Below are positions 34,103 to 41,418 of a DNA stretch of 64,000 bases, in pieces. The stretch lies in assembly GCA_015062685.1 (NCBI GenBank), contig SUUE01000003.1, positions 186,001 to 250,000 of the forward strand, given 5' to 3'. The position numbers and the translations under genes are program-made. Under the pieces are notes generated by a model, which saw only the letters and a program-made list of their open reading frames with translations, did no database searches and was not told where the DNA came from. How positions within the stretch are numbered: the first letter of the stretch is position 1; each line of letters starts with the position of its first letter. Origin of the DNA: Coriobacteriaceae bacterium (GTDB lineage Bacteria > Actinomycetota > Coriobacteriia > Coriobacteriales > Eggerthellaceae).

Positions 34103-34131
34103 GACGGCCGGGGTTTCCCGGCCGTCTTTTT
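34103..34131 (+). terminator. Terminator after aldA
   Basis: GACGGCCGGG-4nt-CCCGGCCGTC followed by TTTTT. Confidence 0.9.
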
Positions 34132-34139
34132 GCTTGGTT

Positions 34140-34339
34140 TGGCAATTTTTCCGACTTGCCGACGATTTTGCAGGAGCAGATGCGTTTTTCGACGACCGGC
34201 AATTTTATACGCGCAGTTCAGCGAGTCGCGAGATGCGAACTGGCAGAGTTAGCCAAGTCAAAATCGTCGGCAAGTCGGAAAAATTGCCACGAGATCGTCC
34301 GAAATCTGGAAAATCGTCGGCAAGTCGGATTTTTTGCCA
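34140..34339. repeat. Perfect 30-bp inverted repeat plus a third direct copy
   Basis: The 30 bases at 34140-34169 (from TGGCAATTTTTCC) are the exact reverse complement of 34260-34289. A third copy at 34310-34339, in the same direction as the second, differs only in an A-run changed to a T-run. The second and third are 50 bases apart. This explains most of the gene-free stretch 34078-34406. Confidence 0.88.
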
Positions 34340-34406
34340 CGAATTCTGCGGGCGAAGCCCCGCGGCAGTCTGTATGATTTGGATACGCGCGAGACAAGGG
34401 GGCAGC

Positions 34407-34883
34407 ATGGGTTCTTACGAAGACGAGATGGCGCTCGTGGCGGAAGGCAAGGCGGAGCGCGGCAAAACGGTGCGGGACTACTTTGCGGAGCTCGATGCCG
34501 GCTACAGCGAGGAAGAGTCGTTCTTGAAGCATCGTCCTAATTACACCAAGACGCTCTTTGCGCCGGAGAACGACGACATCTACCGTGAGTTCTGCCGCTA
34601 CTACGACCAGCCGAAGCCCCGCTTCTTCGATACGCTGGAAGACCCCCTGGTCGTGGAGGGCATGACCGCAGCGGATGTCTACTTCGCCATGAAGGCGCAC
34701 AACGATCGCATCGTCTCCATCGATGCGGCGGCCGTGTACAACACGATGATTAATCTCCGCAACCAGCCCGAGCTCTACAAGAAGGTCCTGGACTTCCGTC
34801 CGACCTGCTACCAAAGCGGCATAGGATTCTGCAAAGATGCTGCCTTCGAGGCCGGTCACTATGGGGAGCGCCGCTTTTCCTAA
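34407..34883 (+). CDS. Hypothetical protein
   Basis: A 158-residue soluble protein, acidic N-terminus (GSYEDEMALVAEGKAERGK), Tyr- and Asp-rich middle, and a few Cys late (TCYQSGIGFC). No motif I recognise and no membrane helix. The ATG at 34407 follows CAAGGGGG. An earlier in-frame start would run through the repeat block and is rejected. Followed by a strong shared terminator. Confidence 0.65.
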   Translation: MGSYEDEMALVAEGKAERGKTVRDYFAELDAGYSEEESFLKHRPNYTKTLFAPENDDIYREFCRYYDQPKPRFFDTLEDPLVVEGMTAADVYFAMKAHNDRIVSIDAAAVYNTMINLRNQPELYKKVLDFRPTCYQSGIGFCKDAAFEAGHYGERRFS

Positions 34884-34900
34884 GCTGATCGAATAGTTGA

Positions 34901-34933
34901 GCGGGCCGTCCTGCTGCGTGCAGGACGGCCCGC
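34901..34933. terminator. Bidirectional terminator
   Basis: GCGGGCCGTCCTGC-5nt-complement, 14-bp perfect stem, then TTTCGTC; between the hypothetical gene and cysK (minus strand). Confidence 0.85.
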
Positions 34934-34941
34934 TTTCGTCT

Positions 34942-35874
34942 CTATTCGCCCTTGAAGAGCGGGGTGGAGAAGTAGCGCTCGCCAGTGTCGGGGAGCACGG
35001 TGACGACCGTCTTGCCGAAGCCGAGTTTGCGGGCGAGGCGTTTGGCTGCGGCGACGTTGGTGCCCGATGATACGCCGCAGAGCAGGCCCTCCATGCGGGC
35101 GAGCTCGCGGGCGGTTTCCAGGGCTTCTTCGTCGCTCACGGTGCACACCTCGTCGTAGATCTTGCGGTCGAGGATGGCGGGGATCAGGCCATCGCCGATG
35201 CCCATCTGCAGGTGGGTGCCGATGCCGCCGCCCGACAGGATGGCAGCGTTCTCGGGCTCGACCGCCCAGATCTCGATGTCGGGGTACAGCCGCTTGAGGG
35301 TCTGCCCGATACCCGAGATGGTTCCGCCCGTGCCGATGCCGCTCACGAAGCCGTGGATGTGGCAGCCGGCGTCCTCGGCGATCTCGAGGGCGGTGTGGTT
35401 GCGGTGCGCGCGCAGGTTGTCGATGTTCTCGAACTGCTGGGGCACGTAAACGCGCGGGTCCTCGGCCTTCATCTGCATGGCGATCTGGATGCACTCGTCG
35501 ATGGCCTTGCCGATGTCGCCCTCGTCATGCACGACGATCACCTCGGCGCCGTAGTGCCGCACGAGCTTGCGGCGCTCTTCGGAGACGGAGTCGGGCATGA
35601 TAATGCGGGCCTTGTAGCCGCGCACGGCGCAGATGAGCGCCAGGCCGATTCCCTGGTTGCCGCTCGTTGGCTCAACGATGATGCTTCCCGGGCCGATCTC
35701 GCCGCGCTTCTCCGCTTCCTCGATCATCATGGCCGCGGTGCGCGTCTTGATGGAGCCGCCCACGTTCACGCCCTCGAACTTGACGAGGATCTGGGCCATG
35801 CCGGGCTCGATAATCCGGTTCAGGCGAATGAGCGGCGTCTTGCCCATTGCCTCGAGCACATCGTTGTAAATCAT
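34942..35874 (-). CDS. cysK: Cysteine synthase (PLP-dependent)
   Basis: A 310-residue enzyme. The pyridoxal-phosphate lysine is K43 in NVGGSIKTR (the usual form has SVKDR). EPTSGNQGIGLAL binds substrate, and SGGGIGTHLQMG is the equivalent of the usual phosphate-binding glycine loop. The C-terminal VVTVLPDTGERYFSTPLF is typical of CysK. It would make cysteine from O-acetylserine and sulfide; related enzymes use O-phosphoserine, so donor specificity is uncertain. Start at 35874 fits AAGGGA ahead; a start nine residues earlier is less likely. Confidence 0.87.
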   Translation of the reverse strand: MIYNDVLEAMGKTPLIRLNRIIEPGMAQILVKFEGVNVGGSIKTRTAAMMIEEAEKRGEIGPGSIIVEPTSGNQGIGLALICAVRGYKARIIMPDSVSEERRKLVRHYGAEVIVVHDEGDIGKAIDECIQIAMQMKAEDPRVYVPQQFENIDNLRAHRNHTALEIAEDAGCHIHGFVSGIGTGGTISGIGQTLKRLYPDIEIWAVEPENAAILSGGGIGTHLQMGIGDGLIPAILDRKIYDEVCTVSDEEALETARELARMEGLLCGVSSGTNVAAAKRLARKLGFGKTVVTVLPDTGERYFSTPLFKGE

Positions 35875-35985
35875 CCGTTCCCTTTTTTCTCGCGTTATCA
35901 CCGCAAGCGATTATAAGACTCCACCAGGGCGATTCAAAGGGGAAGAACGCACTGCCTCGTAGTGCAGATTGGGCGAAATCACAAC

Positions 35986-36031
35986 ACGACCCTGACAAGA
36001 GTGTATATAGCCACACTCTTGTCAGGGTCGT
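35986..36031. repeat. Perfect 19-bp inverted repeat upstream of the molybdopterin enzyme
   Basis: Arms 35986-36004 and 36013-36031 are exact complements around the 8-base loop ATATAGCC. It lies between the divergent cysK (-) and molybdopterin (+) genes, about 127 bases before the latter. It has no clear T-run directly after the stem, so it may be an operator or an attenuator hairpin. Confidence 0.75.
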
Positions 36032-36157
36032 CTCATTGGCAGAATCGGTGCCAGGGGGAATCAACGTCAGTCGAGCTTGTTTTGCGCAGCAGGTTTGCGC
36101 TGCGTCGGTTTGACCCGCGTAACGACAAGAAGAGGGATGAAAGAGAAGGGGGAGAAT

Positions 36158-38578
36158 GTGAAGCTGGAAAACCTTGACGAGCTTTACCACAAGGGTGAAG
36201 TCACCTGGACCGAAGGTGAGTTCACCGTTGAGCGCGGTTTTCAGTGGACGCCGCCCGGGTGCCACAACAGCTGCGGCATGCTTTATTACATGAAGGACGG
36301 TAAGCTTGACCACGCCGAAGGGGACCCGCTGTTCCCATACAACGGTGGTCGCCTGTGCGCCCGTTGCCTGAACCTGCCCGAGGCGGCCTACCATGAGGAG
36401 CGCCTGAAGTACCCGATGCTGCGCAAGCGCGAGGATCGCGGCAACGTGGACGCGTTCGAGCGCATTACGTGGGACGAGGCGCTCGACGTCATCCATGACT
36501 ACGTCGTGAACGAGATCGATGGCAAGGGCTACGGCCGCGAGAGCATCTTCGGAATGGTCGGCACGGGGCGCAACATCTGCTGGCAGGTGCCGTGGATCAT
36601 CAACAACGCCTTCGGTTCGCCGAACACGTTCTGCGCGCTGTTCACGGGAGATTCCTGTGCCGTTCCGCGCACCGCTGCCACCGTGGCGCTCATGGGCTCC
36701 TATCCCGTTTCCGACTTTGGTCAGTTCAACGAGCAGATGCTCGATCATCCTGATTTCCAGATTCCGGGGACCATCCTCGTTTGGGGCTCCAACCCGCTTC
36801 GTTCGAACGCGGACTGCTTCCAGGGCTTCTGGGTGACCGATGTCATGAAGCGCGGCTCGAAGCTCGTGGTGGTGGACCCGCTTATCAACTGGATGTCCGC
36901 GAAGGCCGAGGTGCAGATTCAGATTCGCCCGGGCACCGACGCCGCGGTGGCCATGGCCATGAACCATGTCATCATCGAGGAGGACCTGATCGATCACGAG
37001 TTCGCCGATAAGTGGTGCTACGGCATGGACGAGTGGCGCGAGCGCGTGAAGGACTGCACGCCCGAGTGGGCGGCCGAGATCGCCTGGTGCGATGCCGAAG
37101 ACATCCGCAAGGCCGCTCGCATCGTGGCCACGAACGGCCCGTGCGCTGCCCCGTTCGGCGTTTCGAACGACCAGAAGCGCAACGGCGTTGCGGCTTACCA
37201 TGCCATCTTCAACATGCTCGCGCTCACGGGCAACATCGACAACCCGGGCGGCAACGTGCTCGCCAACACGAACTGGGGCGAGGTCATGTCCTACGTCGCC
37301 GGCTACGATGAGGGCGTCCTCACGCCCGAGATGAAGGCCAAGCGCCTCGGCGACGCAGAGTTCCCGATGCATGCGGTGGGCTTTTCGGCGCTCGGCCAGC
37401 CCGACATGCTGATGGCCGCGCTCGAGACGGGCGAGCCTGCGATGCGCATGAGCTTCGCCATGGGCACGAACCCCATTGCCAATATGGCGGCTGACGCGTC
37501 GCGTGCCTACCATGCGCTCATGAACGTCGACTTCGCCATCTGCTGCGACTACCGCATGACTCCCTACATTGCTGGCTGCGTCGACCTGGTGCTGCCGGTG
37601 GGCATGAACTGGGAACGCAACACGCTGCGCACGTGGTTTACCCCCATGCGCGCATCGCGCAAGGTGGCGCAGTACTACGAATGCAAATCGGACGAGGAGA
37701 TCGTGGTCGCCATCGGCAACAAGATGAACCCCGAGTTCTTCCAGGGCAAGGGCATCTCCACTGACACCGAGATGCTGAACTACATCATGGAGTCTGCGGC
37801 CAACCCGCCCGACTTCACATGGTGGGACCTTGCCGAATCGAAGGTGGACGGCAAGAACTATGCCTGGCCCGAGTACCACTATCGCAAGTACGAGACGGGC
37901 GAGCTGCGCCCCGACGGCGAGCCGGGCTTCATGACCACGACCGGCCAGGTGGAGCTGTACTGCCTGATGTTCGCCGGCCTGGGCCTGAACCCGATGCCGC
38001 AGTACGAGGAGCCGGCGCAGAGCCCGTATTCGACGCCGGAGCTGTTCGAGGAGTACCCGCTTGTCCTCACGACCGGCGGCCGCAATTTCGAGTTCTTCCA
38101 CTCCGAGCAGCGCGAGCAGGCGCATATGCGCGCGACGTATCCCGATCCGCGCGTCCGCATGAACCCCGCTGATGCCGCCAAGTACGGCGTTGAGGACGGT
38201 CAGTGGGTGTGGATCGAGGGCACGCGCGGGCGCTGCCGCCAGAAGGTGCGCGTCAACGAGGGCATGATGGAAGGCGTCGTCGAGGCGGACCACGGTTGGT
38301 GGTTCCCCGAGCGCGACGGCAACGCCCCGGAACTGTTCGGCGTGTTCGACTCCAACATCAACAACCTGACGGAGAACTGCAACTGCGGTGAATACAGCTT
38401 CGGCGGCGACTACCGTTCGCTGCTCTGCAAGATCTACCCATGCACGCCCGAAAACAGCCAGGTCACTCCCGGCCAGCAGGTTGTCGAGCAGGGCGGGTTC
38501 ACGAAGCTCGAGGACACCGTCTACAACAACCCGGCCGTCAACGCGCGTTTCGGCGGCCTGAAGAAGATCGAGCGATAG
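36158..38578 (+). CDS. Cytoplasmic molybdopterin oxidoreductase, candidate reductive dehydroxylase
   Basis: An 806-residue DMSO-reductase-family protein from a GTG preceded by AAGGGGGAG; an ATG at 36137 is possible but its ribosome site is too close. No Tat signal, so it acts in the cytoplasm. N-terminal cysteines are C35 and C39 (CHNSC), then C67 and C70 (CARC). The x27 gap from C39 to C67 is standard, but the first Cys of the usual C-x2-C-x3-C set is absent. Other parts: ITWDEA, a molybdopterin domain, and a C-terminal DGQWVWIEGTRGR segment. Overall it recalls acetylene hydratase and pyrogallol transhydroxylase. Followed by a ferredoxin gene and an MFS gene, a layout reported for some Gordonibacter catechol dehydroxylases. 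The molybdenum ligand could not be fixed by eye. Confidence 0.85.
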   Translation: MKLENLDELYHKGEVTWTEGEFTVERGFQWTPPGCHNSCGMLYYMKDGKLDHAEGDPLFPYNGGRLCARCLNLPEAAYHEERLKYPMLRKREDRGNVDAFERITWDEALDVIHDYVVNEIDGKGYGRESIFGMVGTGRNICWQVPWIINNAFGSPNTFCALFTGDSCAVPRTAATVALMGSYPVSDFGQFNEQMLDHPDFQIPGTILVWGSNPLRSNADCFQGFWVTDVMKRGSKLVVVDPLINWMSAKAEVQIQIRPGTDAAVAMAMNHVIIEEDLIDHEFADKWCYGMDEWRERVKDCTPEWAAEIAWCDAEDIRKAARIVATNGPCAAPFGVSNDQKRNGVAAYHAIFNMLALTGNIDNPGGNVLANTNWGEVMSYVAGYDEGVLTPEMKAKRLGDAEFPMHAVGFSALGQPDMLMAALETGEPAMRMSFAMGTNPIANMAADASRAYHALMNVDFAICCDYRMTPYIAGCVDLVLPVGMNWERNTLRTWFTPMRASRKVAQYYECKSDEEIVVAIGNKMNPEFFQGKGISTDTEMLNYIMESAANPPDFTWWDLAESKVDGKNYAWPEYHYRKYETGELRPDGEPGFMTTTGQVELYCLMFAGLGLNPMPQYEEPAQSPYSTPELFEEYPLVLTTGGRNFEFFHSEQREQAHMRATYPDPRVRMNPADAAKYGVEDGQWVWIEGTRGRCRQKVRVNEGMMEGVVEADHGWWFPERDGNAPELFGVFDSNINNLTENCNCGEYSFGGDYRSLLCKIYPCTPENSQVTPGQQVVEQGGFTKLEDTVYNNPAVNARFGGLKKIER

Positions 38579-38594
38579 GAAAGGGGGAGCGACA

Positions 38595-38927
38595 ATGAGC
38601 CAAATGGGATTGTTCATCAATTACGACATGTGCTTCGGCTGCCATGCGTGCGAAATGGCATGCAGCCAGGAAAAGAAGCTGCCGGCCGGCGAGTTCGGCA
38701 TCCGCATCGCTCAATACGGCCCGCATAAGAACATCGAGGGCGAGTGGGAATACACCTATCTCCCCATTCCGACGAAACTGTGTGACCTGTGCGCCGACCG
38801 CCGCTCGTTGGGGAAGCTGCCCTCGTGCGTACATCACTGCGAAGCCGCTTGCATGGAGTACGGGACTTACGAGGAGCTATCCAAGAAGCTCCCCGATCAT
38901 CCCCGATCGGTTCTGTTCTCGGTGTAA
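38595..38927 (+). CDS. Small ferredoxin-like subunit with two Cys clusters
   Basis: A 110-residue protein. CFGCHACEMAC (residues about 13-23) is one [4Fe-4S] motif, and CDLCADRR with a following CVHHCEAAC supply the second set of cysteines. There is no membrane helix or signal. It probably carries electrons to the molybdopterin enzyme, whose stop is 16 bases upstream. ATG preceded by AAAGGGGGAG. Shorter than DmsB-type subunits, which have four clusters. Confidence 0.9.
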   Translation: MSQMGLFINYDMCFGCHACEMACSQEKKLPAGEFGIRIAQYGPHKNIEGEWEYTYLPIPTKLCDLCADRRSLGKLPSCVHHCEAACMEYGTYEELSKKLPDHPRSVLFSV

Positions 38928-38946
38928 GACTGGACTTTTCTCGTTT

Positions 38947-38979
38947 GCCGCCACGCCCGCTCCCACGGGCGGTGGCGGC
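38947..38979 (+). terminator. Stem-loop between the ferredoxin and MFS genes
   Basis: GCCGCCACGCCCG pairs with a downstream near-complement that has one bulged G; 6-base loop. No T-run, so it may reduce readthrough or protect the upstream mRNA. Confidence 0.4.
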
Positions 38980-39033
38980 AGGGATCCCAGCTGGCAGGCT
39001 GGGCGATGGGAATAAACAATAGGAGGGAATGAC

Positions 39034-40335
39034 ATGAATTACAAAACGGTGGATGGCGAGAAGATCTACGGGTATCGGTGGGTCGTTCTCGCTCTGTGCG
39101 TGCTCGCCGTCATTTGCGTGAACGGCGCAACGCTCATTTTCGCGGGCATGGCGGTTCCGCTGCTCACGCCCGCCGACGCCGGTGGATACGGCCTGACGCC
39201 GCAGGAGTTCCAGATCCTCAACAGCTGCTCCTACCTGACGGGTTTCCTGTTCTGCCTGGTGACGGGCACATGGGCTGACCGCAAGGGCCTCAAGCAGGTC
39301 ATGGTCGTCGGCTTGGCCATCTCCCTGGTGGGCGCAGTGCTGCGCTGCTTCACGAACGACTTCATGGGGATGTTCCTGACCTCGGTCGTGTTCGGCTTCG
39401 GCCTGGCGGCGCTCAACGCGAACTCCGCGAAGATGCTGCGCCTGTGGTTCCCCGGCAACATGGTCGGCGTGGCCATGGGCGTCTACCTGGCCGGTGCGAC
39501 GGTCGGCTGCGCTCTCGCCGTGCCTATTGCAGCTGGGTTCACCAACGTCACTCCGGTCTTCATCGGCGTCGCGGTCCTCTCGGCCGTCACGCTCGTCGCC
39601 TGGATCTTCCTCTACAAGAAGCATCCCGACAACGAGGTGCCCGTCTACGAGCCCGTCGCGAAGCACCTGGGCGTTGTCATGAAGTCCAAGAACCTGTGGA
39701 TTGCCTGCCTCGTCATCGGCTTCCTCATGGCTGCAGGCGCCGTCAACAACGGCAACCTGGTTGCATGGTTGTCCGGCGCCAAGGGCGTCGATGCTCAGAC
39801 GGCTGCGTGGGTGTCCTCGATGTGCAACATCACCTGCTCCATCGGCGGCATCGCGTTCCCGATCATCATCGCGAAGACGCACGGCGAGAAGTTCTGGCTG
39901 GCGGGTCTTGCGTTCGCCGTGGCCATCGGCGTGGGCATCTACTACTTCACGATGGACGGCATGATGACGGCATATGGCGTCATCGCGGTGTCCATCCTCG
40001 TCGGCGGCACGCTGCCCCTGGCGAAGGCCCTGCCCGCTCAGCTCCCCGACATCAAGCAGGAGCACATGGGCGCTGCCGGCGGCCTGCATTCGACCATGCA
40101 GAACGCCCTCGCGTTCCTCATCCCGTCGTTCGTCGTCGGTCCGCTCATCACGGGCGCGGACGGCTCCATGAACTTCGACATGGTGCAGTACTGCTACATG
40201 GGCGGCGCCGTCCTGGTTGGCTTGTTCGCCCTCGCCCTGCCGAAGCTTACCACTGGGGGCGCGGCCGAAGGTTCCGAGCAGGCAGCGGAAGCTTCGCATG
40301 CAAACGTTCCCGCTGAAGCGACGGCTGGGAAATAG
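39034..40335 (+). CDS. MFS transporter
   Basis: A 433-residue permease with twelve predicted helices. The loop between helices 2 and 3 carries GTWADRKGLKQ, the usual MFS signature, and residues near 140 hold LWFPGNMVGVAMG. The general look is that of oxalate/formate-antiporter-type or small-organic-acid MFS proteins. C-terminus is Ala/Glu-rich. ATG after AGGAGGG. As third gene in the molybdopterin enzyme operon it most likely imports the substrate or exports the product of that enzyme. Specificity not readable. Confidence 0.9.
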   Translation: MNYKTVDGEKIYGYRWVVLALCVLAVICVNGATLIFAGMAVPLLTPADAGGYGLTPQEFQILNSCSYLTGFLFCLVTGTWADRKGLKQVMVVGLAISLVGAVLRCFTNDFMGMFLTSVVFGFGLAALNANSAKMLRLWFPGNMVGVAMGVYLAGATVGCALAVPIAAGFTNVTPVFIGVAVLSAVTLVAWIFLYKKHPDNEVPVYEPVAKHLGVVMKSKNLWIACLVIGFLMAAGAVNNGNLVAWLSGAKGVDAQTAAWVSSMCNITCSIGGIAFPIIIAKTHGEKFWLAGLAFAVAIGVGIYYFTMDGMMTAYGVIAVSILVGGTLPLAKALPAQLPDIKQEHMGAAGGLHSTMQNALAFLIPSFVVGPLITGADGSMNFDMVQYCYMGGAVLVGLFALALPKLTTGGAAEGSEQAAEASHANVPAEATAGK

Positions 40336-40443
40336 AGACGCATTTCGGGTGCATGGCGCGCCCGAGAGTGGGTCGGCGCCCCAGTTCGTGCTGGGCGCCG
40401 ACCTTTGCGTTTTGCGGAACGATGCGAGAGAGGGTGCGAGAAG

Positions 40444-41379
40444 ATGTGCTGGTTGTGCAACCCGCTGTGCGGCAAATGCCGTGCGAAGAAGGCGAAGGCG
40501 CGCTACACGCTGCCGGGCCTCATGGAGTTCTCGACCATCAACCTGTTCCTCATCGAGGCGGCGCGCGCCCATGAGGGCCTGCTCTTCGACGACGTGGAGA
40601 TCGAGAGCGTGTATGGCGGGTTCCCGGGGATCAAGCTGGGTGGCGGGCGCAACAATGCGGGCGCCGAGGCGCCGCTCGATGCGGTCGAGCGCCTTGTCGG
40701 GCGCTACAACGAGCTGGGCGTCGCGTGCAACGTGACGTTCAGCAACCAGTTCGCCACGGGGGCCTCGCTGCGCGAATGCGCATACGACCGCCAAGTTCTC
40801 GCGGTGCTGGCGGCGGGCGAGGGCAACGGCGTCATCGTCTGGTCCGACGAGCTCGCACGGGCCGTGCGCGACGAGTTCCCCGAGCTCAAGATCATCGCCT
40901 CGACGACGAAGGCCCTCGTTTCCGCGGAAGACGTGGAGGACGCCTGCGAGTGCTACGACCGCGTGGTGCTGGATTACAGCCTGACCAAGGACGAGGCCTT
41001 CATCAAGGGGCTGCGGCACCCGGAACGCATTGAGGTCATGGTCAACGAGTACTGCACGCCGGGTTGCCCTTTCCGCGCGGAGCACTACCGCGAGGTGAGT
41101 CGTGCGCAGCTCGAGAGCAGGCAAGCCGAGTTCCCCTGCAGGCACGAGCCGGGCCCTCAGGCGTACGGGTTCCTGCAGGGCCTCCTGGGCGGGGACGTGT
41201 TCTTGCGCAACGACGATGTGCGCCGCTATCGGGAGAAGCTCGGCGTGACTTCGTTCAAGGTGGTCGGGCGCGGCCTCGACCGTTACGATATCGCGGATTC
41301 CTACCTGTACTATCTCGTGCAGCCCGATTGCTGGTACGACATTCGGGATGCGCTCGTGCGAAACGGCTTTTTCTCCTAG
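40444..41379 (+). CDS. Unknown protein with N-terminal and internal Cys clusters
   Basis: A 311-residue protein that I do not recognise. The N-terminus, CWLCNPLCGKCR, has four Cys spaced as CxxC-x3-CxxC, and near residue 205 is EYCTPGCPFRAEHY, another Cys pair in a form reminiscent of U32-peptidase-like TIM-barrel proteins. The rest alternates short beta and alpha segments, as in a TIM barrel. A metal or [4Fe-4S] centre is plausible. Start at ATG 40444 after GAGAGGG. It directly follows the MFS gene (108 bases), on the same strand as the molybdopterin operon, and may belong to the same pathway. Confidence 0.7.
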   Translation: MCWLCNPLCGKCRAKKAKARYTLPGLMEFSTINLFLIEAARAHEGLLFDDVEIESVYGGFPGIKLGGGRNNAGAEAPLDAVERLVGRYNELGVACNVTFSNQFATGASLRECAYDRQVLAVLAAGEGNGVIVWSDELARAVRDEFPELKIIASTTKALVSAEDVEDACECYDRVVLDYSLTKDEAFIKGLRHPERIEVMVNEYCTPGCPFRAEHYREVSRAQLESRQAEFPCRHEPGPQAYGFLQGLLGGDVFLRNDDVRRYREKLGVTSFKVVGRGLDRYDIADSYLYYLVQPDCWYDIRDALVRNGFFS

Positions 41380-41418
41380 GCAAAAGCCCGCACGCCGCGA
41401 TCCAGACTGCGCTCCAGG

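Noticed and set aside
35672-38620. Very long open minus-strand frame (982 codons) opposite the molybdopterin gene
   Set aside because: It is the high-GC shadow of the molybdopterin oxidoreductase; the plus-strand frame has the family motifs and a ribosome site.
38617-41145. Long minus-strand frame opposite ferredoxin, MFS and unknown genes
   Set aside because: Spans three well-supported plus-strand genes; no motif.
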